Below are positions 31,571-44,619 of a stretch of 64,000 bases of DNA, piece by piece (the first letter of the stretch is position 1; each line of letters starts with the position of its first letter). A model generated the notes under the pieces. The model did no database searches. It was not told the DNA's origin and saw only the letters and a program-made list of their open reading frames with translations. The translations under genes were made by a program, and so were the position numbers. Origin of the DNA: Glandiceps talaboti (lineage: Eukaryota > Hemichordata > Enteropneusta > Spengelidae); the NCBI RefSeq assembly GCF_964340395.1, contig NC_135571.1:9479890-9543889 (forward strand), given 5' to 3'.

Positions 31571-33254
31571 CACCCCTAAAGTTACTATAGATTGAAATAA
31601 ACAATTGATGTTCATAATATTACAACTGTTACAGTTCACAATTAGCATTTGCTTTTATCTGGCCAACAGCTACAAGTAGGGGCCATTGAAATATTTTATG
31701 ATGCAGGGAGACAACTGATCACTTTACCAAAAACTTAGTTTTGAAACGCCAAGTTTGATACAATATTTATTTATTTATGAGAAGTGATTTTTTTGTAGAC
31801 TGACTAGTGCCTACTTGTCAGCTCTGCTCAAAAAATATTCCAAATGCCTGCTATGTTAAAATGTTGCTAAGATAGAAGCTAAGGGAAATTAGAAATGGTA
31901 ATGTTATGAAATTTGAAATACAGACCTTTGTTTTGGTGCTGAATGTCAACATCATATCCCTCTGTCATAATACAGTGTTCACTGGACTCCAGTAATAAAT
32001 CTGTGTAAAGAATACAATGAAATGAAATATAGTAACTAAACCTGTAGTGAGATTTCACTTACAGAGGGTAATACAGGTTATAATGGAGGCTATAATCTTG
32101 ATAAAATGACGTCTTGTGTCAATATTTGATATAATAATTGTATCTAGTTGTGCAGTTTGCTCAAAACAGTAGATAACTTGTAACTGTTTCACCTATTGTC
32201 GCATATGTGTCTTTGCGTATCTGTCTCTGTCTTGTATCTGTGAAAGTTGACCTGCAGTATTGAAAGTCCCATCATTCAGTTACTTGTTATTTCCCTCCAA
32301 GATATACTCAGATATTAGTGATCAACATGTTTAGAAATATCAAATTTATGAGTGTTCCTGTTGCTAATTATTGGCTAATAAAAGTTGTGTATTTTTGAAA
32401 GAAATGAATTCTAAATTATTCGTAGTTTGTCATCGTACTTAAAATGATACTTAATAGTGATTATATATTAATTGATTAGTGTAGTCTGGTATTCGATTAC
32501 ATTGTTGTAAATTAAAATAAGAAGTTTGTTCTCATGTTGAAAATCGAGCAATTTTACGCCAGGCCTACTGAAATCTGATCATTATTGTATGCTAGGTGAA
32601 ATCATTGTAGTAAGTGCAAGTGAATTTCGTATTAGTAAATGAAATTAGTTCATTGTCAACATTAGCTCTGTTGTATGTCTGAAGTTTATCTGACGTAGGA
32701 AATAGAGCAAGTTGTGTCAAATTGTTATGTCAGGCCCTAATGAAATCTGTGGTCACCGTTCTGTGTAATCGTTTTCAGCATTAAGATATTTTAGTGAAAG
32801 AAAGAATTTCTTCGGTTCATTTGGTAACTACTAGGAAGATGTCTGAAATCTAATTCAACTGTTTCTGAGAATGAAGGGATGGTGCAATTTTAGTGACATT
32901 GTCACCAAACCTACGAAGGTAATTATGAATCAACCTACCTGTAGAGAAATATTGAATGAATTCAATCATAGATAAATGTTATTAAATTGAAGTGAGTGGA
33001 TGGAGTTGTATTTGTGTCACTGCCAGTATTTGAGATGTAACAGTAGAGTCTCATTTATTTGAATGAGTTCACCAATAATGCATATCATTAGCTTTTAAAG
33101 CCGTTTTTTTCAAAGCACTGTTTTACAAAATAAATGTTTTATTTGTGTGTTTGACACTATTTTAGTAGTCATTACAAATGATGTTTAAAATCTGTCAACA
33201 AGCCCACCCATGTTTGAAATATTACGGCCATGTTTTGTCACTTAGGGAAATATT
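31571..33254. other. non-coding, nothing recognised
   Basis: AT-rich, apparently unique sequence. No exon, RNA gene or clear repeat seen. Confidence 0.45.
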
Positions 33255-33585
33255 ACTCTGGTAATAAAGCCTTCGGTTTACTAAGATAGACACAAACTAA
33301 AACTATTGTCGCAACGTGTTGATACAACAGTGATAAACTATTGAATGGATGTTGGTTTAATTATAATCTCAGTAGGGAGACATCACAGAGTTTTATTGAC
33401 ATGGGTCCATAAACTTGCAGTGTAATGTTTTGGGACTTCCAATGTTTACGCTATCTTGATCACAGGGTGATTAGAATCGTACAAGAGAGGAACTGCTAGC
33501 ACCCACTTGTGTCATCTAACACACTGAAGAACAATAGATTGGGTTTGCATCTATCTTAGTAAACCGAAGCCTGAATTACCAGAGT
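33255..33585. mobile_element. MITE family B, copy 2
   Basis: It starts actctggtaataaagccttc and ends gaagcctgaattaccagagt. The arms extend through ggtttactaagatagac / ctatcttagtaaacc. It is 331 bp, with an interior inverted relative to 6668-6996. Confidence 0.9.
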
Positions 33586-33904
33586 CATAAACTGTTAGTG
33601 TTTGTTTATCCGTTGCATGTTTGTTTTCTGCAGCTATTGATGTGTATTTTGTTAGCACTGCCATAGACAAGTTTTGCTTTTCAGTTCATCATTACCAAAG
33701 AGAAAGCAGTATTAACTGTAGTTTTATTTGACTTGTTTTGTTTATTTGCTGTGTGCTATGTGTTCTTTGTAGAAGTTGTAAATTTCAATAAAACAGCAGA
33801 CACACACATTCATTTCTGTCTTTGTGTTAATGGAATAGAAATATTCCTTCCTAACTATCTAACCAAATATCATGAAATCAATAAACAAAACATCCCCGCT
33901 AACC

Positions 33905-34031
33905 AAGCCGAAGTGATCATGGTTACAAACAGTATTTACAACTGTGTATGATTCGTCTTTATAAATTGAACAGTGTGGTACATTTCCCATAATGCACCAT
34001 TTAAGATGGCAAATTTGCAAGTTCTCTATTG
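33905..34031. mobile_element. MITE family D fragment
   Basis: It holds the right-end features (cccataatgca, atggcaaatttgcaagttc, tctattgg) of 30449-30702 with a diverged middle. Confidence 0.5.
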
Positions 34032-34039
34032 GTTAGACT

Positions 34040-34500
34040 ATGTTTCCTTAGGCATGCAGGTATTGGTTAAAGTGTTATGCTTATTTGGTCAGAGAAGAAA
34101 GCTTGTGGGCATTGGTTGACGTGTCACCCAAGTAAACGTGCACAATTAGTCACACATTGGAGCCCCTTGTGTGTAGGAATTGGGTATAGTGTCACTCAAT
34201 TAAACATACATAATTGGTCAGACATAGGAGCCCCTTAAGTCTGCTGCTATCGGATTGTGGTACTTCATTTGAACATGTATAATATGGTCAGACAACAGGG
34301 CTTTATAAATCTGCAGGAATCGGTTAGAGTTGGACCGAATAACATTTGGGTAACAGAAATAGATATGTGATTTAATAGTGGTCCATGATTTAAGGTACAG
34401 TAATAAGATATGTTCTCTTTTCTAAAGAACAAAGCTGGTGGGCTGGTGGGCATTGGTTGGCTGGTGGGCATTGGTTGGCATGTCACTCAAGTACATGTGT
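34040..34500 (+). repeat. degenerate 80-bp repeat (ggtattggttaaagtgt)
   Basis: Phrases such as gggcattggttga, gtcacccaagtaaac and tggtcagacaacag recur about every 75-80 bp from 34040 to 34330, with two exact gggcattggttggc copies at 34448 and 34466. Confidence 0.5.
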
Positions 34501-35036
34501 ATAAGTGTAAATTTCAAGCAATTTAAAACACATAGTCCAGATAATTTAGTACATGCACAATTATACATTTCTATATTAACACTTATTAGTGACCAAAACT
34601 ATCTACTATCCTTAAAACCCAAAGTTTTCATGATTAAACATAAAGCAATCAAATCCTGGAAAGTCACAATAAATGGTGCACTATTTGTACATATTTCCTC
34701 CTGGTGTTTCTGTCTAGCTAGCTGCAGTGATTGATGCTTCTATCTTTAGTGTTATGATTTGTAATTTGTGTTACTGTCAGCTATTTTTGTTGCTAACAAT
34801 ATTATCTTGCAGTTCACAATTTTAATTGGGTTTGATTTAGTGATGTTATTACCATCTGGATAGGATTAGAGTTAGTTTCAGTAGCCGTGGAGACATGAAT
34901 TGAGGTACAGTCATGGTGGGTGAGATGAAACCAAGTGGAATAGTTTAAGTAGCCATCTTGGAGAGGTACTGCAGTCATGATGGGTGAAATGGAAATACAA
35001 AATGTAAGTGGAATAGCAAGAGTCATATTGGAGACC

Positions 35037-35428
35037 AATCTTAAAATCTGATGTGGTAAAAACAGCTAGATGTCTTTATTTACCTCTATATGTACATCGT
35101 TTTGTGTTGTTTGGTTTGTTCTGAGTGATCGCTGCCGTCCCACATCTGAACCTGTGTAATAAACAATCGCGTTTGAATCTCATGATTTCGATTGGCCAAT
35201 CAGGATGAGCGTTACGTTGGCAGCTGCACACACTTGAGAAATTGAAGCATGCTGATTGGTTGTGAAAACTATACAATATTGTCGACATTCAATGGGATTG
35301 TCTATTACACAGGTCCAGATGTGGGAAGGTGGCGATCTCTTGAAACAAAACAAATGACACAAAACGATGGAAATAGAGGTAAATAAAGGCATCTAACCGC
35401 TTTCACCACATCAGATTTTAATAAGATT
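35037..35428. mobile_element. MITE Q with ~145-bp arms and a possible 9-bp target duplication
   Basis: aatcttaaaatctgatgtgg at the left pairs with ccacatcagattttaataag at the right. The arms continue through tttatttacctctat, catcgttttgtg, cacatctg.acctgtgtaat and gacaatc. It is flanked by the direct repeat ATTGGAGAC (35027-35035 and 35430-35438). The flank itself is a local repeat, so the duplication is suggestive only. Confidence 0.85.
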
Positions 35429-35759
35429 GATTGGAGACATGATTTGAGGTATAGTTATGATGGGTGAGATGAAAGTATGGGTAATGACGTGTTTGTGGTA
35501 TGCAACATTAACGTCTCACTGTATTGTTCCATTACATTTCATATGCTATTCTCACCTACTAATTCTAATTCAAAGTTTGATGACTCACCTTGCAGGTGAT
35601 CCTTTCATATAATCTGTCAAACCAGCAATTCAAATTTACTATTTGTGGCTACGTCTCGTTATCTGCAACTGAGGAAAAATCAGGATAAAATTAGCATATC
35701 ACATAATGTGTTTGGGATTATTTGTACACAATTTAGGTCACAGTCCTTTATACAACTAG

Positions 35760-36690
35760 CCTACCTGTATTCTTGAACGATTATCTCTACTCACTATTTC
35801 AGCTATCCTAACTATAGCCTACCTGTAGACTTGAAGGACTAACACTACTACATTATTTCAGCTATCCTAACTGTAGCCTACCTGTAGACTTGAAGGACTA
35901 ACACTACTACTCTATTTCAGCTATCCTAACTGTAGCCTACCTGTAGACTTGAAGGACTAACACTACTACACTATTTCAGCTATCCTAACTGTAGTCTACC
36001 TGTAGTCTTGAAGGACTAACACTACTACACTATTTCAGCTATCCTAACTGTAGTCTACCTGTAGTCTTGAAGGACTAACACTACTACACCATTTCAGCTA
36101 TCCTAACCGTAGCCTACCTGTAGACTTGAAGGGCTATCACTACTACACTATTTCAGCTATCCTAACTGTAGCCTACCTGTAGACTTGAAGGACTATCACT
36201 ACTACACTATTTCAGCTATCCTAACTGTAGCCTACCTGTAGACTTGAAGGACTAACACTACTACACTATTTCAGCTATCCTAACTGTAGCCTACCTGTAG
36301 ACTTGAAGGACTAACACTACTACACTATTTCAGCTATCCTAACTGTAGCCTACCTGTAGACTTGAAGGACTAACACTACTACACTATTTCAGCTATCCTA
36401 ACTGTAGCCTACCTGTAGACTTGAAGGACTATCACTACTACACTATTTCAGCTATCCTAACTGTAGCCTACCTGTAGACTTGAAGGACTAACACTACTAC
36501 ACTATTTCAGCTATCCTAACTGTAGTCTACCTGTAGACTTGAAGGACTAACACTACTACACTATTTCAGCTATCCTAACTGTAGCCTATACCTGTAGACT
36601 TGAAGGACTAACACTACTACACTATTTCAGCTATCTTAACTGTAGCCTACCTGTAGTCTTGAAGGACTAACACTACTACACTATTCCACT
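35760..36690 (+). repeat. 59-bp tandem array, about 15 copies
   Basis: Nearly identical units contain cactatttcagctatcctaa, ctgtagcctacctgtagact and tgaaggactaacactactac. The 59-bp period is read directly from successive lines. Each unit carries ctaac plus tttcag, in the order and spacing of a branch point and a 3' splice site. Confidence 0.95.
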
Positions 36691-36854
36691 CTCCTAACTG
36701 ACATTTTGAATTTTCGCTATCATTCCAAGTCTACTCTGGTCCTTATCTCCAGCTTTGAAATGACTTGGATTGAAGTTAAAGTGTGAAAAACAGTGTCTGG
36801 CAGTGTTATAGAAAAAGTTGGTCATGACCAAAAAGAATGATCCTGTGTAATCCT

Positions 36855-37022
36855 TATTGCTCCATTGATAAGGTAACACTAATGTGAGAACCTGGGATTG
36901 AAACCCTGGCCTTTAAGTCTCCATTGATAAGATAACACTAATGTGAGAACCTGGGATTGAAACCCTGGCCTTTAAGTCTCCATTGATAAGATAACACTAA
37001 TGTGAAACCCTGGCATTTAAAG
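36855..37022 (+). repeat. 62-bp repeat, three copies
   Basis: ctccattgataagataacac, then taatgtgagaacctggg, recurs three times, the last shortened. A diverged relative lies near 30705-30770. Confidence 0.85.
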
Positions 37023-37077
37023 GATTTTATACATACCAAATGAAATATTGTCAGTTTACGGAACTAAAGTTACTTTA

Positions 37078-37417
37078 TTTATCTCTCATACCAATGCTTG
37101 TGCTGCGCTAATGCGACAATGTTGGCAATTACGATTTGAAAATGTGCACCCAATAACCTGATTGCAACCATGACAACATTATTCAAATGAAGTCATTATG
37201 TAAATGAACATAGCAGAGATGAACGCAGGCGTTAACACATGAAGCATATGAACTGTGCATGTGATAGTATACATGTAATTTTGTAAATTCACCATACAGG
37301 TATTTGATAATGACTTTGGAGGCGTGTTGCATACCTGGGATGGCATACTCACACATTTTTAAATCGTAATTACCAACATTTTCACATCCTCAACACAAGT
37401 GTGGTATGCGAGATAAA
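37078..37417. mobile_element. terminal-inverted-repeat element R
   Basis: tttatctctcataccaatgc pairs with acaagtgtggtatgcgagat. The arms continue through gttggcaattacgattt / aaatcgtaattaccaac. It is 340 bp. Confidence 0.8.
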
Positions 37418-37689
37418 TGGAGTATTTCTCCAGCACCTACGTAGGCTAAGTGAAATAAGACAAAGATCGCTATATTTGTGTGTGTCTGCTGTTTTTTAAT
37501 TGACTTTGAAATACTGTATGTGAAGCATTATTGTATATTTATTGTATATTTTGACCAGTGTGTCGTCATATTGCCTATAATTTGTTGTACAGAAGTTATA
37601 TTTAATGTCTGGGCATTAAAGTGTTCATGTGTCTATGTATACACAAGGTGCTTTCAAAGTCAGAATTGTCTATTTTTTCTGATATAATG

Positions 37690-37730
37690 GAAGCAGAAAA
37701 TAAAATTGCAGAAATAGATAAATATTGTGC
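37690..37730 (+). terminator. possible polyadenylation region
   Basis: AAATAAAATT is followed about 30 nt later by the GT-rich tgcatgagtgtttattt. It has the form of a poly(A) signal with downstream element, but no transcript can be assigned to it. Confidence 0.2.
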
Positions 37731-38299
37731 ATGAGTGTTTATTTCAAATGAGGACGAGGTAGTGTATTGGAGATTTTGTCAACATGAGATGTTTCAAAGA
37801 TCACAGTGTGTTCTTTAGCCCCTACAGACACAGCCTGGCATCATACTGTACTTGTACTATCAGTACCATCAACTATGAACACTATAGTCTGCAAGATCTG
37901 ACGCATCGTGTCACGTCTATCAGCAACCACCTACAAGTCTGAACGATGTGACCTATCTTGCAGGCTATGAGACTATAGTCACTATTTTCTGTTTGAGGAT
38001 GCGGCTCACTGAGAGGGCGCCCTCTATCATCATATAGGTAAATTTATATCTCTTTTGTTTTGGTACAAGCAGAGGCAATTCTTGACCATCTCCATGGTTA
38101 TATTAGTTTTATTTGATGACTTGTGTTATGAATAGTCATTACTACATGCACGTAGACAAAAATTCACTGAAACACACTATTTAAGTTATTATAGATTCAT
38201 TTCATATTTGATAACTATGACAAAAAAAAACCCTATCTTTTACATTGAAATATAAGATTACAGCATGTTTCATAGATTGACACTTTCATTTTCCTGATC

Positions 38300-38368
38300 C
38301 AATCAACACACACACACACACACACACACAGGCACACACACACACAGGCACAGTGCACGCACACACAC
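38300..38368 (+). repeat. (CA)n microsatellite
   Basis: Interrupted cacaca run with two ggca interruptions. Confidence 0.9.
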
Positions 38369-38444
38369 AATTATTTTTCTTATAACATTAGGTTTTAGAA
38401 CATGTTTAAATTACTGCGCCATTTAGATAGTATGTATACCCACT

Positions 38445-38660
38445 TATTTTTCATCATTCAGCCAAGTACAATACGAGTGGTCTAAACCTTTACACATCAC
38501 AAGTATTTTCCATTATTTTTTCCAATTTTTCATAAATTATGTTTGAGAAGGTAAATGCTTCTTGTACAGCTACTCATAGTGACAAGGCCCCTTAGGTCAC
38601 AAGTATTTTCCATACCTGAATGAAGAAAAAACTATTGCAGAATAAAATGTAATTTGAGAT
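38445..38660. mobile_element. palindromic foldback element L, diverged copy
   Basis: It shares actcatagtgacaaggcccct, taggtcac, attttccat.cctgaatgaag and the cattattttttcc lead-in with the element at 19682-19847. Confidence 0.6.
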
Positions 38661-38869
38661 GTGTGATGACGTCACCAATAATACATGCCCCTATTGGAAG
38701 ATACACCAGAGCTTTGATGGAATCCAAATAAATAAAAATCGTATAATAGATGTTTATTGAAGAAGATGAGGTCAGATGTAGCTGGTGGTAAGTAGTGACT
38801 GCAAACGTCTCACGTGGTTTGTGGAAATGCCAAGATATCCAGGTAAGTCTAAAGACAATAATAACTGAA

Positions 38870-39000
38870 GTTACAGACCCTTAATTTGAATATTCCAGAC
38901 CCCTTAAGACACCATTGGAACAGAAATAACGGACCCCTTATAGACACCATTTAGGCTGAAATAACGGACCCTTAAGACACTACTAAAGCAGACTTAACAG
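38870..39000 (+). repeat. short tandem repeat (aataacggacccctta)
   Basis: Three copies of cagaaataacggaccccttaagacacca in about 50-bp spacing, just before the inverted arm of the satellite. Confidence 0.7.
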
Positions 39001-39103
39001 ATTTTCCGTTATTATTTCAATATATTTTTTAGAGTTATGTTAAAATAGCAAAAATCTCGTCTAAATGTCATGTTAGCCATTATAATGGGATTTTTTTTAT
39101 AAC

Positions 39104-39177
39104 GTAATCGTCTCCGGTAATTTTCAAGGGTCTCTTTTTTTCAAACATATGCCGAAAGTTACGGAGAAACCAGTGAT
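39104..39177 (+). repeat. left inverted arm flanking the 350-bp satellite
   Basis: GGTAATTTTCAAGGGTCT (39116-39133) has its exact reverse complement at 44265-44282, and the match extends on both sides (taatcgtc; gaaagtta.cgagaaa). The two arms enclose the satellite. Confidence 0.75.
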
Positions 39178-39229
39178 TTGCACTTCGGGACCATCAGTCT
39201 TTGCTTTACTTGCGCCATATCGGCAGGTC

Positions 39230-42200
39230 TGTGTTACCAATAATAACGTGTCCACGGCCACGCCAAATCATCTCTTTTACGTTTCATAATATCAAGCATG
39301 TAATTTAGAGTGGTTTTTGAAAAATGAAAATCAATATTTCTGAAAAAATTAATGAAAAATGCCATACTTTCGTTATAAACTTAAATTCAAGACTTCTTAC
39401 AAGTCGCCACACTTTAATTTATGCATTTATAATGATAGGTCAACTGTAGAGGGCAGTATTCATCGCCAAAAGTCGATTTCTTCACAAAGGTCAAAAAAGG
39501 CGAAATTGGGGCCGTTTGGACTGCAAAAACGCGTTATTGCGTAATAGTTGAAAAATGCGACTTTTTCGTGTGTAACCGATAATAACGTGTCCACGGCCAC
39601 GCCAAATCATCTCTTTTACGTTTCATAATATCAAGCATGTAATTTAGAGTGGTTTTTGAAAAACGAAAATCAATATTTCTGAAAAAATTAATAGAAAAAT
39701 TAATGAAAAATGCCATACTTTCGTTATAAACTTAGATTCAAGACTTCTTACACCTCGCACACTTTAATTTATGCATTTGTAATGATAGGTCAACTGTAGA
39801 GGGCAGTATTCATCGCCAAAAGTCGATTTCTTCACAAAGGTCAAAAAAGGCGAAATTGGGGTCGTTTGGACTGCAAAAACGCATTATTGCGTAATAGTTG
39901 AAAAATGCGACTTTTTCGTGTGTAACCGATAATAACGTGTCCACGGCCACGCCAAATCATCTCTTTTACGTTTCATAATATCAAGCATGTAATTTAGAGT
40001 GGTTTTTGAAAAATGAAAATCAATATTTCTGAAAAAATTAATAGAAAAATTAATGAAAAATGCCATACTTTCGTTATAAATTTAAATTCAAGATTTCTTA
40101 CAACTCGCCACACTTTAATTTATGCATTTATAATGATAGGTCAACTGTAGAGGGCAGTATTCATCGCCAAAAGTCGATTTCTTCACAAAGGTCAAAAAAG
40201 GCGAAATTGGGGTCGTTTCGACTGCAAAAACGCGTTATTGCGTAATAGTTGAAAAATGCGACTTTTTCGGTTGTAACCCATAATAACGTGTCCACGGCCA
40301 CGCCAAATCATCTCTTTTACGTTTCATAATATCAAACATGTAATTTAGAGTGGTTTTTGAAAAACGAAAATCAATATTTCTGAAAAAATTAATAGAAAAA
40401 TTAATGAAAAATGCCATACTTTCGTTATAAACTTAGATTCAAGACTTCTTACACCTCGCCACACTTTAATTTATGCATTTGTAATGATAGGTCAACTGTA
40501 GAGGGCAGTATTCATCGCCAAAAGTCGATTTCTTCACAAAGGTCAAAAAAGGCGAAATTGGGGTCGTTTGGACTGCAAAAACGCATTATTGCGCAATAGT
40601 TGAAAAATGCGACTTTTTCGTGTTTAACCGATAATAACGTGTCCACGGCCACGCCAAATCATCTCCTTTACGTTTCATAATATCAAGCATGTAATATAGA
40701 GTGGTTTTGTAAATGAAAATCAATATTTCTGAAAAAATTAATAGAAAAATTAATGAAAAATGCCATACTTTCGTTATAAACTTAGATTCAAGACTTCTTA
40801 CACCTCACCACACTTTAATTTATGCATTTGTAATGATAGGTCAACTGTAGAGGGCAGTATTCATCGCCAAAAGTCGATTTCTTCACAAAGGTCAAAAAAG
40901 GCGAAATTGGGGTCGTTTCGACTGCAAAAACGCGTTATTGCGTAATAGTTGAAAAATGCGACTTTTTCGGTTGTAACCCATAATAACGTGTCCACGGCCA
41001 CGCCAAATCATCTCTTTTACGTTTCATAATATCAAACATGTAATTTAGAGTGGTTTTTGAAAAACGAAAATCAATATTTCTGAAAAAATTAATAGAAAAA
41101 TTAATGAAAAATGCCATACTTTCGTTATAAAATTAGATTCAAGACTTCTTACACCTCGCACACTTTAATTTATGCATTTGTAATGATAGGTCAACTGTAG
41201 AGGGCAGTATTCATCGCCAAAAGTCGATTTCTTCACAAAGGTCAAAAAAGGCGAAATTGGGGTCGTTTCGACTGCAAAAACGCGTTATTGCGTAATAGTT
41301 GAAAAATGCGACTTTTTCGGTTGTAACCCATAATAACGTGTCCACGGCCACGCCAAATCATCTCTTTTACGTTTCATAATATCAAACATGTAATTTAGAG
41401 TGGTTTTTGAAAAACGAAAATCAATATTTCTGAAAAAATTAATAGAAAAATTAATGAAAAATGCCATACTTTCGTTATAAACTTAGATTCAAGACTTCTT
41501 ACACCTCGCCACACTTTAATTTATGCATTTGTAATGATAGGTCAACTGTAGAGGGCAGTATTCATCGCCAAAAGTCGATTTCTTCACAAAGGTCAAAAAA
41601 GGCGAAATTGGGGTCGTTTGGACTGCAAAAACGCATTATTGCGCAATAGTTGAAAAATGCGACTTTTTCGTGTTTAACCGATAATAACGTGTCCACGGCC
41701 ACGCCAAATCATCTCCTTTACGTTTCATAATATCAAGCATGTAATATAGAGTGGTTTTGAAAAATGAAAATCAATATTTCTGAAAAAATTAATAGAAAAA
41801 TTAATGAAAAATGCCATACTTTCGTTATAAACTTAGATTCAAGACTTCTTACACCTCACCACACTTTAATTTATGCATTTGTAATGATAGGTCAACTGTA
41901 GAGGGCAGTATTCATCGCCAAAAGTCGATTTCTTCACAAAGGTCAAAAAAGGCGAAATTGGGGTCGTTTCGACTGCAAAAACGCGTTATTGCGTAATAGT
42001 TGAAAAATGCGACTTTTTCGGTTGTAACCCATAATAACGTGTCCACGGCCACGCCAAATCATCTCTTTTACGTTTCATAATATCAAACATGTAATTTAGA
42101 GTGGTTTTTGAAAAACGAAAATCAATATTTCTGAAAAAATTAATAGAAAAATTAATGAAAAATGCCATACTTTCGTTATAAACTTAGATTCAAGACTTCT

Positions 42201-43745
42201 TACACCTCGCCACACTTTAATTTATGCATTTGTAATGATAGGTCAACTGTAGAGGGCAGTATTCATCGCCAAAAGTCGATTTCTTCACAAAGGTCAAAAA
42301 AGGCGAAATTGGGGTCGTTTGGACTGCAAAAACGCATTATTGCGCAATAGTTGAAAAATGCGACTTTTTCGTGTTTAACCGATAATAACGTGTCCACGGC
42401 CACGCCAAATCATCTCCTTTACGTTTCATAATATCAAGCATGTAATATAGAGTGGTTTTGAAAAATGAAAATCAATATTTCTGAAAAAATTAATAGAAAA
42501 ATTAATGAAAAATGCCATACTTTCGTTATAAACTTAGATTCAAGACTTCTTACACCTCACCACACTTTAATTTATGCATTTGTAATGATAGGTCAACTGT
42601 AGAGGGCAGTATTCATCGCCAAAAGTCGATTTCTTCACAAAGGTCAAAAAAGGCGAAATTGGGGTCGTTTCGACTGCAAAAACGCGTTATTGCGTAATAG
42701 TTGAAAAATGCGACTTTTTCGGTTGTAACCCATAATAACGTGTCCACGGCCACGCCAAATCATCTCTTTTACGTTTCATAATATCAAACATGTAATTTAG
42801 AGTGGTTTTTGAAAAACGAAAATCAATATTTCTGAAAAAATTAATAGAAAAATTAATGAAAAATGCCATACTTTCGTTATAAACTTAGATTCAAGACTTC
42901 TTACACCTCGCACACTTTAATTTATGCATTTGTAATGATAGGTCAACTGTAGAGGGCAGTATTCATCGCCAAAAGTCGATTTCTTCACAAAGGTCAAAAA
43001 AGGCGAAATTGGGGTCGTTTGGACTGCAAAAACGCATTATTGCGCAATAGTTGAAAAATGCGACTTTTTCGTGTTTAACCGATAATAACGTGTCCACAGC
43101 CACGCCAAATCATCTCTTTTACGTTTCATAATATCAAACATGTAATTTAGAGTGGTTTTTGAAAAACGAAAATCAATATTTCTGAAAAAATTAATAGAAA
43201 AATTAATGAAAAATGCCATACTTTCGTTATAAACTTAGATTCAAGACTTCTTACACCTCGCACACTTTAATTTATGCATTTGTAATGATAGGTCAACTGT
43301 AGAGGGCAGTATTCATCGCCAAAAGTCGATTTCTTCACAAAGGTCAAAAAAGGCGAAATTGGGGTCGTTTGGACTGCAAAAACGCATTATTGCGCAATAG
43401 TTGAAAAATGCGACTTTTTCGTGTTTAACCGATAATAACGTGTCCACAGCCACGCCAAATCATCTCTTTTACGTTTCATAATATCAAACATGTAATTTAG
43501 AGTGGTTTTTGAAAAACGAAAATCAATATTTCTGAAAAAATTAATAGAAAAATTAATGAAAAATGCCATACTTTCGTTATAAATTTAAATTCAAGATTTC
43601 TTACAACTCGCAACACTTTACTTTATGCATTTATAATGATAGGTCAACTATAGAGGGAAGTATTCATCGCCAAAAGTCGATTTCTTCACAAAGGTCAAAA
43701 AAATTGGGGCCGTTTGGACTACAAAAACGCATTATTGCACAATAG
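39230..43745 (+). repeat. 350-bp satellite array, 13 units
   Basis: Units begin aataacgtgtccacggccac at about 39242, 39581, 39931, 40281, 40631, 40981, 41331, 41681, 42031, 42381, 42731, 43081 and 43431. Two junction types alternate in much of the array (gtttcgactg...cgcgttattgcgtaa and gtttggactg...cgcattattgcgcaa), giving a 700-bp higher-order unit. The outer units are the most diverged, as expected for array edges. Conserved 60-codon frames are shadows of the repeat. Confidence 0.97.
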
Positions 43746-43805
43746 ATAAGATAAGATATTAGATAAGATATAACTTTATTACAACTGTATACAAAATTGA
43801 CAATT
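43743..43805. mobile_element. possible retroelement-like tail at the satellite end
   Basis: The array stops inside its unit and continues as (ataag)-rich ataagataagatattagata and aactttattacaactg, the style of a LINE or SINE 3' tail. No coding part. Confidence 0.3.
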
Positions 43806-44221
43806 CTATTTGGGTATGTAAGTGTAAAAAAAATATTAAAGAACATGACAATAAAATACATGTAGGCTCAATAATGTTTTTAGTATATAATTAAAATAAT
43901 GTTCTTGATTAAGTGAAATTTTTCAACTGTTTGGTAATATACTATAAGTCGTGCTCACAGTGCAAACAGCCCCAACTAGCTACAGAACTAAAATATTGAC
44001 TCAGTACGTAATCCCATAATCAACCCCTCCCGGGTCTGTATGGTACATCGATTATTTTACCCATGACAAAGTGTTTTATGAGGCTATGAAACTCAACATT
44101 ACTGGAATCAGTTAGAACCACAGACAAGGGGGGAACATATCAACAATGGTTCATATGTGTTAATAGGGGGATTACAAACTCTATAATAATAGTCTCTGAC
44201 AATAAGTTTTGCAACAAAGCA

Positions 44222-44294
44222 AATCATGGCTTTCTCGGTAACTTTCAGCATGTTTGAATAAAAAAGACCCTTGAAAATTACCCAAGACGATTAC
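44222..44294 (-). repeat. right inverted arm flanking the 350-bp satellite
   Basis: Reverse complement of 39104-39177, with ctttctcggtaactttcagc, agacccttgaaaattacc and gacgatta. The small reverse frame at 44181-44375 overlaps it and has no recognisable domain. Confidence 0.7.
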
Positions 44295-44465
44295 AGAGCT
44301 ACTAATCCCTCCTATTAGTATTACCTTCTCGTCTTTGTCTGTGATCCTATCTGATACCTGATTGTGAAATGACATTTATTGCTTTGTGAGGTAGAAAAAG
44401 TACAAGAAAATGTAAAAAAATCAATCACCACAGAGTTCAATAAGTTACATAAATAGTCTGGTTTA

Positions 44466-44569
<104 letters not shown>

Positions 44570-44619
44570 ATGATATCAGTTTATATCTACACTATCAACT
44601 ATGACAAGGAGTCACGTCA

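Noticed and set aside
39359-43745. Conserved 60-62 codon frames on both strands of the satellite
   Set aside because: They recur because the 350-bp unit recurs. They are interrupted or shifted in several units, and both strands are open at the same place.
44181-44375. Reverse frame of 64 codons
   Set aside because: It overlaps the inverted arm of the satellite element and has no recognisable domain or splice context.
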